Translations under genes and position numbers: made by a program
Origin: Pseudomonas helvetica
Lineage (GTDB): Bacteria > Pseudomonadota > Gammaproteobacteria > Pseudomonadales > Pseudomonadaceae
Direction: 5' to 3'
Length of the DNA stretch: 64,000 nt
NCBI RefSeq assembly: GCF_039908645.1
Contig: NZ_CP150917.1
Location: forward strand, 5,529,501-5,593,500
Notes under the pieces: generated by a model
What the model saw: the letters and a program-made list of their open reading frames with translations, nothing else
Told to the model about the DNA's origin: nothing
Database searches by the model: none
Shown: one piece after another, positions 57,422 through 64,000 of the stretch
Position numbering within the stretch: position 1 is the first letter of the stretch
Layout of the letters: every line of letters begins with the position of its first letter

Positions 57422-58431
57422 TACTTGACGCCCCGTGCTTGGACCAGCATTTCAGACAACTGATGTACAGCCATGGCGTACATCACGCTGCGGTTATAAC
57501 GCGTAATCGCGTAAAAATTCTTCAGGCCCATCCAGTATTCAGGGCCATTGTCACCTTCAAGCCTGAAAGCCGTGACTGGCATATCATCGCGCAGCGCATC
57601 ATGACTCGACCAGCCCAACGCCCGCAACTCCCCGACGGTTTTCGTCGGCTCGATGCCGGTGGTCAAGCCGTCGTCGACCTGATCGCCGCGCACATCGGCC
57701 CGGCTGACCACCGGTTCGCCTGCCTCCCAGCCGTGACGCTTGAAATAGCTGGCAACGCTGCCGATGGCATCGTCCGGATTGGTCCAGATATTAATGTGGC
57801 CATCACCGTCGAAATCCACCGCGTAGGCGCGAAAGCTGCTCGGCATGAACTGCGGCAAGCCCATGGCGCCGGCGTACGAGCCTTTGAGCGTCAGCGGATC
57901 GACCTGCTCTTCACGCGCCAGCAGCAGGAACTCACGCAATTCCTTGCGAAAGAATTCTGCACGTGGAGGGTAGTCGAAACTGAGGGTCGACAACGCGTCG
58001 ATCACCCGATAATTACCGGTATTTCGGCCGAAAAAGGTTTCAACGCCGATGATCGAGACGATCACCTGTGCTGGAACGCCGTATTCCCGCTCGGCGCGAG
58101 CCAGCGCCGCTTCGTGCTGGCGCCAGAAATCCACGCCCCGGGCGATCCGAGCGTCGGTCAGGAACATCGGGCGATATTCCTTCCATTGCTTGACCCGCTC
58201 GGCCGGTCGGGAGATCGCGTCGAGAATCGATTGCTTGCGCTCGGCCTCGCGGAACACGCCCATCAGCTGTTCACCGGCAAAACCATAGTCGCGGGTCATT
58301 TCACCGACGAATTCGGCCACTTGGGGCGAGCCTTCATAATCGCCGGCCAGCACTTCCTGCGCTGCACCAAGGATGCTTACCAGGCCGACCCACGGAGCGT
58401 ATCGAGTCGCCCAGCCACGCATTACTTGCAT
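57421..58431 (-). CDS. mltB: Membrane-bound lytic murein transglycosylase B
   Basis: 336 residues from the ATG at 58431, which has AAGGTG eight bases before it; a GTG at 58467 inside rodA is less likely. The signal peptide ends near AQEVLAG without a lipobox. The catalytic Glu is in IIGVETFFGRN, and SYAGAMGLPQFMPSSFRAY is the SLT_2 motif. It acts on the glycan backbone in the periplasm. The position corresponds to P. aeruginosa SltB1. Confidence 0.94.
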   Translation of the reverse strand: MQVMRGWATRYAPWVGLVSILGAAQEVLAGDYEGSPQVAEFVGEMTRDYGFAGEQLMGVFREAERKQSILDAISRPAERVKQWKEYRPMFLTDARIARGVDFWRQHEAALARAEREYGVPAQVIVSIIGVETFFGRNTGNYRVIDALSTLSFDYPPRAEFFRKELREFLLLAREEQVDPLTLKGSYAGAMGLPQFMPSSFRAYAVDFDGDGHINIWTNPDDAIGSVASYFKRHGWEAGEPVVSRADVRGDQVDDGLTTGIEPTKTVGELRALGWSSHDALRDDMPVTAFRLEGDNGPEYWMGLKNFYAITRYNRSVMYAMAVHQLSEMLVQARGVK

Positions 58432-58448
58432 TGAAATCTTCACCTTAT

Positions 58449-59594
58449 TCAAACCTGTGCGATCCACTTACGATGGGTATGGATCGACATCAAAACCCCA
58501 AACGCTGACAGCAGCGTCACCAGCGAAGTTCCGCCGTAGCTAATGAACGGCAACGGCACCCCCACCACCGGCAACAGGCCACTGACCATACCGATGTTGA
58601 CGAAAACGTAAACAAAAAACGTCATGGTCAGGCTGCCGGCGAGCAATTTGCCGAACAATGTCTGCGCCTGGGCGGTAATCACCAGCCCACGGCCAATCAA
58701 CAGCAGGTAAATCAGCAGCAAGGCGCAAATGCCCACCAGACCGAACTCTTCGCCCATCACCGCAATGATGAAGTCGGTGTGGCTTTCCGGCAGAAAGTCC
58801 AGGTGCGACTGGGTGCCCAGCAGCCAGCCTTTACCGAACACGCCGCCGGAACCGATGGCGGCCTTGGACTGAATGATGTTCCAGCCGGTGCCGAGCGGAT
58901 CGCTCTCCGGGTCGAGGAAGGTCAGGATCCGCTGCTTCTGGTAGTCATGCATGATGAAGAACCACATCGCGACCGCCACCGGCACGGCTGCCGCGACCAC
59001 GCTGAGGATCCAGCGCCAGCGCAGGCCACCCATGAACAGCACGAAAGCACCGCCCGCAAGGATCAGCAGCGACGTGCCGAGGTCTGGCTGACGCACAATC
59101 AGTATGAACGGCAAGCCGATCAGGAACAGACTGACCCCGACATGCTTGAGTTGCGGTGGCAACGTGCGCTTGGACAGGTACCAGGCAATCGTCGCCGGCA
59201 TCAGGATCTTCATGAATTCCGAGGGCTGGAAGCGAATCACCCCGGGAATATTGATCCAGCGCGTCGCGCCCATGGCGTTGTGGCCCATCACGTCCACCAC
59301 CACCAGCAAGATCACCCCGAGCACATAGCCCAGCGGCACCCAACGCGCCATGAAACGCGGTTCGAACTGGGCGATGACGATCATCGACACCAGGCCGATC
59401 CCGAACGACGTCGCTTGTTTGGCCAGCAGGTCCCAGCTCTTGCCACTCGCCGAATACAGCACGAACAGGCTGCCGGCCGCGAGGATCAGCAGCAGGATCA
59501 GCAACGGGCCATCGATGTGCAGGCGTTGCAACAGCGTCGCGCGGCGACGCATCACATCCTCACTGGAGAGGATGCGATCAAAATTACTCTTCAC
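58449..59594 (-). CDS. rodA: Peptidoglycan glycosyltransferase RodA
   Basis: 381 residues from a GTG at 59594 (VKSNFDR), inside the end of mrdA; an ATG 14 codons later is the alternative. About ten membrane helices and the SEDS motifs, including YGGTSLVTLLSAFG near the C-terminus, are present. It polymerises glycan strands with PBP2 in side-wall growth. mltB follows with a small overlap of its upstream frame. Confidence 0.95.
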   Translation of the reverse strand: MKSNFDRILSSEDVMRRRATLLQRLHIDGPLLILLLILAAGSLFVLYSASGKSWDLLAKQATSFGIGLVSMIVIAQFEPRFMARWVPLGYVLGVILLVVVDVMGHNAMGATRWINIPGVIRFQPSEFMKILMPATIAWYLSKRTLPPQLKHVGVSLFLIGLPFILIVRQPDLGTSLLILAGGAFVLFMGGLRWRWILSVVAAAVPVAVAMWFFIMHDYQKQRILTFLDPESDPLGTGWNIIQSKAAIGSGGVFGKGWLLGTQSHLDFLPESHTDFIIAVMGEEFGLVGICALLLIYLLLIGRGLVITAQAQTLFGKLLAGSLTMTFFVYVFVNIGMVSGLLPVVGVPLPFISYGGTSLVTLLSAFGVLMSIHTHRKWIAQV

Positions 59595-61479
59595 GGGCCG
59601 TAGCCTCCGCGCTGATAGGGCTGTCGTACTCGGGTTTGAGTCGGCCGTCCTGGCCCAGGAGCCAGGCATCCATGACTTGCCGCACCACTGGCGCCGCGAC
59701 ACCGGAGCCGGACTCACCGTTCTCGACCATCACCGCCACGGTGATTTTCGGGTTGTCGGCCGGCGCAAAGCCGACGAACAAGGCATGGTCGCGGTGGCGT
59801 TCCTGAACCTTGGAGCGGTCGTACTTCTCGCCCTGTTTGATCGCGACCACCTGGGCGGTACCCGACTTGCCGGCAATCCGGTATTGCGAGCCGATTGCCG
59901 CTTTACGCGCGGTGCCGCGGGCACCGTGCATCACTTGCTGCATGCCGTGGTTGACCTTGGTCCAGTCCGACGCATCACGCAGAACGATGTCAGGCATCGG
60001 GTTCGGGTCCAGCGGCTTCTGGCCTTCGATGGTTTTCGCCAGATGCGGACGGTTCCACCTACCCTTGTTGGCGACCAGTGCCGTGGCCTGGGCCAACTGC
60101 AACGGGGTGGACTGCATGTAGCCCTGGCCGATCCCCAGAATCAGAGTTTCACCCGGGAACCACGCCTGACGTCGGGTCGCGCGTTTCCATTCGCGGGATG
60201 GCATCAGCCCCGGCGACTCTTCGAACATGTCCAGCGAGACCTTCTGGCCGATACCGAACTTGCCCATATAGGCCGCCAACCGATCGATCCCCAGCTTGTG
60301 CGCCAGGTCGTAGAAGTAGGTGTCGTTGGAACGCATGATTGCCGTGTCCAGATCCACATAGCCGTCGCCGGTCCGGTTCCAGTTACGGTATTTGTGATCG
60401 TAGTTGGGCAGCATGTAGTAACCCGGGTCGAAAACCCGGGTCGAGGCCGTCACGACGCCAGAGTCCAGCCCGGCAATTGCCACGGCCGGCTTGATGGTCG
60501 AACCCGGCGGGTACAGGCCGCGCAGCACGCGGTTGAACAGTGGCCGGTCGATCGAGTCACGCAACTCGGCGTAGGCCTTGAAGCTGATGCCGGTCACGAA
60601 CAGGTTCGGGTCAAAACTCGGCTGGCTGACCATTGCCAGCACTTCGCCGGTGTTCGGGTCCAGCGCCACTACCGCACCACGGCGCCCGCCCAATGCGGCT
60701 TCGGCGGCTTCCTGCAGCTTGATGTCCAGGCTCAGGACGATGTCCTTGCCGGGGATCGGATCGGTACGCTTGAGCACCCGTAGTACGCGGCCACGGGCGT
60801 TGGTCTCGACTTCTTCGTAACCGACCTGACCGTGCAATTCCGGCTCGTAGAAGCGCTCGATACCGGTTTTGCCAATTTGATGGGTGCCGCTGTAAGCCAC
60901 CGGATCCAGAGTCTTCAGCTCTTTCTCGTTGATCCGCCCCATATACCCGACCGAGTGCGCAAAATGCGGACCCTGCGGATAGTGACGTACCAGTTGCGCA
61001 ACCACTTCGACGCCCGGCAGGCGGAACTGATTCACCGCGATCCGGGCGATCTGCTCTTCCGTCAGCTCGAACAGGATCGGCACCGGCTCAAACGGTCGGC
61101 GCCCCTGCTTCATGCGTTTTTCGAAGACCGCCCGATCTTCAGGCGTCAGTTGCAGCACCTCAACGATGACATCGAGCACTTGCTTCCAGTCACCCGAACG
61201 CTCGCGGGTCATGCTCAGACTGAAGCTGGGCCGGTTATCGGCCACCACCACGCCATTACGGTCATAGATCAGCCCGCGAGTCGGCGGAATCGGCTGAACG
61301 TGAACGCGGTTGTTTTCCGACAGCGTCGAGTGGTACTCGTACTGAATCACTTGCAGGAAATACAGCCGCGCAATCAGCACGCCGATCAGCGTGACCACCG
61401 CAATTGCCCCGAACACGACCCGGCCGCGCACCAGACGGGCGTCTTTCTCGTGGTCCTTGATGCGGATCGGCTGAGACAT
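59584..61479 (-). CDS. mrdA: Penicillin-binding protein 2
   Basis: 631 residues. A short cytoplasmic tail and one membrane helix (about 23-43) precede the pedestal domain and a transpeptidase domain with the catalytic Ser327 in YPPGSTIKP, the SND motif in IMRSNDTYF, and KSGTAQV. It cross-links peptidoglycan in elongation together with RodA, to which it is translationally coupled by an 11-base overlap. Confidence 0.96.
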   Translation of the reverse strand: MSQPIRIKDHEKDARLVRGRVVFGAIAVVTLIGVLIARLYFLQVIQYEYHSTLSENNRVHVQPIPPTRGLIYDRNGVVVADNRPSFSLSMTRERSGDWKQVLDVIVEVLQLTPEDRAVFEKRMKQGRRPFEPVPILFELTEEQIARIAVNQFRLPGVEVVAQLVRHYPQGPHFAHSVGYMGRINEKELKTLDPVAYSGTHQIGKTGIERFYEPELHGQVGYEEVETNARGRVLRVLKRTDPIPGKDIVLSLDIKLQEAAEAALGGRRGAVVALDPNTGEVLAMVSQPSFDPNLFVTGISFKAYAELRDSIDRPLFNRVLRGLYPPGSTIKPAVAIAGLDSGVVTASTRVFDPGYYMLPNYDHKYRNWNRTGDGYVDLDTAIMRSNDTYFYDLAHKLGIDRLAAYMGKFGIGQKVSLDMFEESPGLMPSREWKRATRRQAWFPGETLILGIGQGYMQSTPLQLAQATALVANKGRWNRPHLAKTIEGQKPLDPNPMPDIVLRDASDWTKVNHGMQQVMHGARGTARKAAIGSQYRIAGKSGTAQVVAIKQGEKYDRSKVQERHRDHALFVGFAPADNPKITVAVMVENGESGSGVAAPVVRQVMDAWLLGQDGRLKPEYDSPISAEATAREE

Positions 61480-61491
61480 GGGGGCGCTGAA

Positions 61492-61959
61492 CTACTTGTG
61501 GTAAGGGTGCCCGGACAGCACGGTCCAGGCGCGATACAACTGTTCACCGATCAGGATCCGCACCAGTGGGTGCGGCAGGGTCAGGGGCGACAATGACCAG
61601 CGCTGATCAGCCCGCGCACAGACTTCCGGCGCCAGCCCTTCGGGACCGCCGACCATGAAGTTCACCGTACGCGAGTCCAGCCGCCAGCGGTCCAGTTCGA
61701 CCGCCAATTGCTCGGTGCTCCAGGGCTTGCCGTGAACCTCGAGGGTGACGATGCGCTCATTCGGGCCGACCTTGGCCAGCATGGCTTCGCCTTCCTGGCG
61801 AATGAAGCGCGCCACGTCAGCGTTCTTGCCACGGGTGTTGAGCGGAATTTCCACCAGTTCCAGCGCCAGCTCGGAAGGAAGACGCTTGGCATATTCATGC
61901 CAGCCTTCTTCCACCCACTTGGGCATGCGTGAACCGACGGCGATCAGACGCAGTCGCAC
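61492..61959 (-). CDS. rlmH: 23S rRNA (pseudouridine1915-N3)-methyltransferase
   Basis: 155 residues, the SPOUT-fold length of Rlm[14 protein letters not shown] forms the SAM-binding knot, and the C-terminal [22 protein letters not shown] is the family signature. It methylates the helix 69 pseudouridine of 70S ribosomes. It follows rsfS by ten bases and precedes mrdA by twelve. Confidence 0.96.
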   Translation of the reverse strand: MRLRLIAVGSRMPKWVEEGWHEYAKRLPSELALELVEIPLNTRGKNADVARFIRQEGEAMLAKVGPNERIVTLEVHGKPWSTEQLAVELDRWRLDSRTVNFMVGGPEGLAPEVCARADQRWSLSPLTLPHPLVRILIGEQLYRAWTVLSGHPYHK

Positions 61960-61968
61960 AGCGAACCC

Positions 61969-62463
61969 TTATTGCTGGTCTTTGTTGAGCTTGGTGAAAT
62001 GCTCGTGACCGACTTCAGGGCTGTGGTGCTTGCCATCGGTGGCACGGCTCAGCTCGGCACCTTCCCACAGACGCTCCAGGTCGTAGAACTGGCGGGCCGA
62101 GGCGGTCATCATGTGTACGATGACATCGTCCATATCCAGCAGTACCCAGTCACTGTCGCCCTTGCCTTCTTCACCCAGCGGCTTGACGCCTTGGGCCTTG
62201 ACCGCCTCGCGGACCTTATCCAGCATCGCGCCGATCTGACGGTTGGAAGTACCTGTAGCGATGATCATGAAGTCAGTGATGCTCTGCTTTTCACGAACGT
62301 CGATCACCAGAATGTCCTGGGCCTTGACGTCTTCCAGAGCCGCTACGGCGACCTTGACCAGCTCTTCGCCGACGAGTGCCGGGCCGGTTTCAGCCGCTAC
62401 TGGCAGCGGGGCGCTCTTGAACGAACCTTTGCGCTTTACTTTAGTTACGTCTTTGTCAGTCAT
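61969..62463 (-). CDS. rsfS: Ribosomal silencing factor RsfS
   Basis: 164 residues with a Lys-rich N-terminal extension of about 30 residues before the core. DILVIDVREKQSITDFMIIATG and KPLGEEGKGDSDWVLLDMDDVIVHMM are the RsfS signatures. It binds L14 of the 50S subunit and blocks subunit joining in starvation. It is grouped with rlmH and nadD. Confidence 0.94.
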   Translation of the reverse strand: MTDKDVTKVKRKGSFKSAPLPVAAETGPALVGEELVKVAVAALEDVKAQDILVIDVREKQSITDFMIIATGTSNRQIGAMLDKVREAVKAQGVKPLGEEGKGDSDWVLLDMDDVIVHMMTASARQFYDLERLWEGAELSRATDGKHHSPEVGHEHFTKLNKDQQ

Positions 62464-62536
62464 ATAAAACTCGTTTTGCTCGTATGTTCGGGCGCTTCAA
62501 TACACGTTGTTGCCACGTGCCTCAAAGCACTCCTAT

Positions 62537-63199
62537 TCAGTTCGACGCACGGTAAAGTCCGTGCGCATCGATATAGGCCAGGACCGCGTCGGGCACCAGG
62601 AAACGTACCGACTTACCGCTGGCCAGCAGTTGACGGATCTGGGTGGCGGATACCGCGAGCGGCGTCTGCCAGACGAATGCAATCTGTCCGCTCGACCCTT
62701 TGAGGGCCAGCGGGTCGCTCACCGAGCGCGCTGCCAGCAGGTTGCGCAAGGCATCCGGCGGTTCGCTGTCGGCATCCGGGCGTTGCAGCACCAGGATGTG
62801 GCAATGCTGGAGCAACTCTTCCCAGCGGTGCCAAGTGGGCAGGCCGCAAAATGCGTCCCAGCCCAAAAGTAGAAACAACTGGTCATCAGCGGCGAGTTCC
62901 GCACGCATCAGTTCCAGGGTGTCGATAGTGTAGGACGGCTTGTCGCGTTTGAGCTCGCGGTCATCCACTACCAACGGTGCTATACCGGCCACCGCGCGCT
63001 CGACCATCGCCAGACGGTCCTGCGCCGAAACCTGCGGCGTATCCCGATGCGGCGGCCTGGCGCTGGGCGTCAGGCGCAACTCATCGAGAGCCAGTGATTC
63101 AGCCACTTCCAGTGCACTGCGCAAATGGCCGATGTGCACCGGATCGAAGGTCCCGCCCAGGACGCCAATGCGCCGAGGGCCGGTTTCACTGGCGGTCAC
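62537..63199 (-). CDS. nadD: Nicotinate-mononucleotide adenylyltransferase
   Basis: 220 residues from a GTG at 63199 (VTASETGP); a longer frame to 63262 overlaps proA and is unlikely. The nucleotidyltransferase motif [11 protein letters not shown] is intact, and SATQIRQLL replaces the ISST-type motif. It adenylates nicotinate mononucleotide in NAD synthesis. It lies 28 bases after proA. The start is not certain because the ribosome binding site is weak. Confidence 0.92.
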   Translation of the reverse strand: MTASETGPRRIGVLGGTFDPVHIGHLRSALEVAESLALDELRLTPSARPPHRDTPQVSAQDRLAMVERAVAGIAPLVVDDRELKRDKPSYTIDTLELMRAELAADDQLFLLLGWDAFCGLPTWHRWEELLQHCHILVLQRPDADSEPPDALRNLLAARSVSDPLALKGSSGQIAFVWQTPLAVSATQIRQLLASGKSVRFLVPDAVLAYIDAHGLYRASN

Positions 63200-63227
63200 T
63201 GCGGCGCTCTGGCCGAGATCGCCCAAG

Positions 63228-64000
63228 TCAGACCGGCTCCTGGCCGCGCAACTGGCCATCACCGACCACGATGTACTTCTCGCAGGTCAGACCTTCGAGG
63301 CCCACCGGGCCGCGGGCGTGCAGCTTATCAGTAGAAATGCCAATCTCGGCACCCAATCCGTATTCGAAGCCATCGGCAAAGCACGTCGGGGTGTTGATCA
63401 TCACCGAGGCCGAATCGACTTCAGCCACGAAACGCCGGGTTTCACCCTGGTGCTCGCTGACGATCGAGTCGGTGTGGTGCGAGCCGTAACGGTTGATGTG
63501 CTCAATCGCCTGGTCCAGGCCGTCGACCACCAGGATCGACAGGATCGGCGCCAGGTATTCGGTGCTCCAGTCTTCTTCAGTCGCGGCGACGACGTCGATG
63601 ATCGCCCGGGTGCGTTCGCAACCGCGCAGTTCGACGCCTTTTTCGCGGAACTGTTCAGCCATCGCTGGCAGGAATTCCTTGGCGACCGCTTGATCGACCA
63701 ACAGAGTTTCCATCGCGCCGCAGATGCCGTAACGGTAAGTCTTGGCGTTGAACGCAATGCGCTGGGCTTTCGGCAACTCGGCGTGGGCACTGACATACAC
63801 GTGGCAGATACCGTCCAGGTGCTTGATCACTGGCACGCGAGCGTCGCGGCTGACCCGTTCGATCAGGCCCTTGCCGCCACGCGGTACGATCACGTCGACG
63901 TACTCGGGCATGGTGATCAACGCACCAACGGCAGCACGGTCGGTGGTTTCAACCACTTGCACCACGGCCGCCGGCAAGCCGGCTTCAGCCAGACCGCGCT
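63228..64000 (-). CDS. proA: Gamma-glutamyl phosphate reductase (partial, 5' end outside window)
   Basis: About 257 C-terminal residues are seen; the frame runs off the right edge. [20 protein letters not shown] and a Cys-containing active-site region ([15 protein letters not shown]), plus [20 protein letters not shown] at the end, fit ProA. It reduces gamma-glutamyl phosphate to the semialdehyde in proline synthesis. It is upstream of nadD on the same strand. Confidence 0.95.
   Translation of the reverse strand, partial: RGLAEAGLPAAVVQVVETTDRAAVGALITMPEYVDVIVPRGGKGLIERVSRDARVPVIKHLDGICHVYVSAHAELPKAQRIAFNAKTYRYGICGAMETLLVDQAVAKEFLPAMAEQFREKGVELRGCERTRAIIDVVAATEEDWSTEYLAPILSILVVDGLDQAIEHINRYGSHHTDSIVSEHQGETRRFVAEVDSASVMINTPTCFADGFEYGLGAEIGISTDKLHARGPVGLEGLTCEKYIVVGDGQLRGQEPV

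Overview
The window is chromosomal DNA of a fluorescens-group Pseudomonas. It is GC-rich, carries many Pseudomonas-type REP/REPIN palindromes, and its gene order matches the P. aeruginosa stretch running from tesB through ladS, thiD/thiE/hemL, miaB, leuS and lipA to nadD/proA (synteny judged from memory, no search run). I see no rRNA, tRNA, prophage, insertion sequence or CRISPR array. About 60 protein genes cover roughly 90 percent of the sequence.

Layout. 1-7530 is the most accessory part: a chemoreceptor, a DMT transporter, then a small catabolic-looking locus (TIM-barrel isomerase/lyase, Gfo/Idh dehydrogenase, IclR regulator, divergent FAD dehydrogenase) with a clear promoter and a perfect 21-bp palindromic operator. 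7680-20870 holds a zinc metallopeptidase with a secreted hydrolase, HAD and TesB hydrolases, an acetyltransferase, an HDAC-like amidohydrolase, a BaiN/YhiN-type flavoprotein, RhlE helicase, a YedA-type exporter, a DEDDh exonuclease next to a NYN protein, a DUF2076 protein, a YciC-like membrane protein and an EEP phosphatase. 21030-31490 holds HrpB helicase, a small lipoprotein, a cation diffusion facilitator, a Q/N-rich secreted DUF6515 protein, an Lrp regulator, a DUF2788 protein, an RluE-type pseudouridine synthase, AMP nucleosidase and an AidB-like acyl-CoA dehydrogenase.

31570-44840 contains the LadS hybrid sensor kinase, the thiD-thiE-hemL cofactor genes, a Sel1 protein, a DUF1820 protein, and the conserved miaB-phoH-ybeY-corC-lnt run (tRNA modification, rRNA processing, envelope). 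44970-51770 has leuS-lptE-holA, the ribosome-rescue gene arfA with an internal hairpin, and a lipoprotein lytic transglycosylase. 51900-64000 is on the minus strand: an LD-carboxypeptidase, then proA-nadD-rsfS-rlmH-mrdA-rodA-mltB-rlpA-dacA-ybeD-lipB-lipA. This is the rod-shape and septal peptidoglycan cluster flanked by NAD, ribosome and lipoate functions, closed by a strong terminator after lipA.

The best leads are the IclR-controlled locus of unknown substrate, the arfA hairpin together with an ssrA-like LAA C-terminus, an orphan intrinsic terminator suggesting a small RNA antisense to the Lrp upstream region, and a hairpin that would hide the ribosome binding site of the ElyC/YdcF gene.
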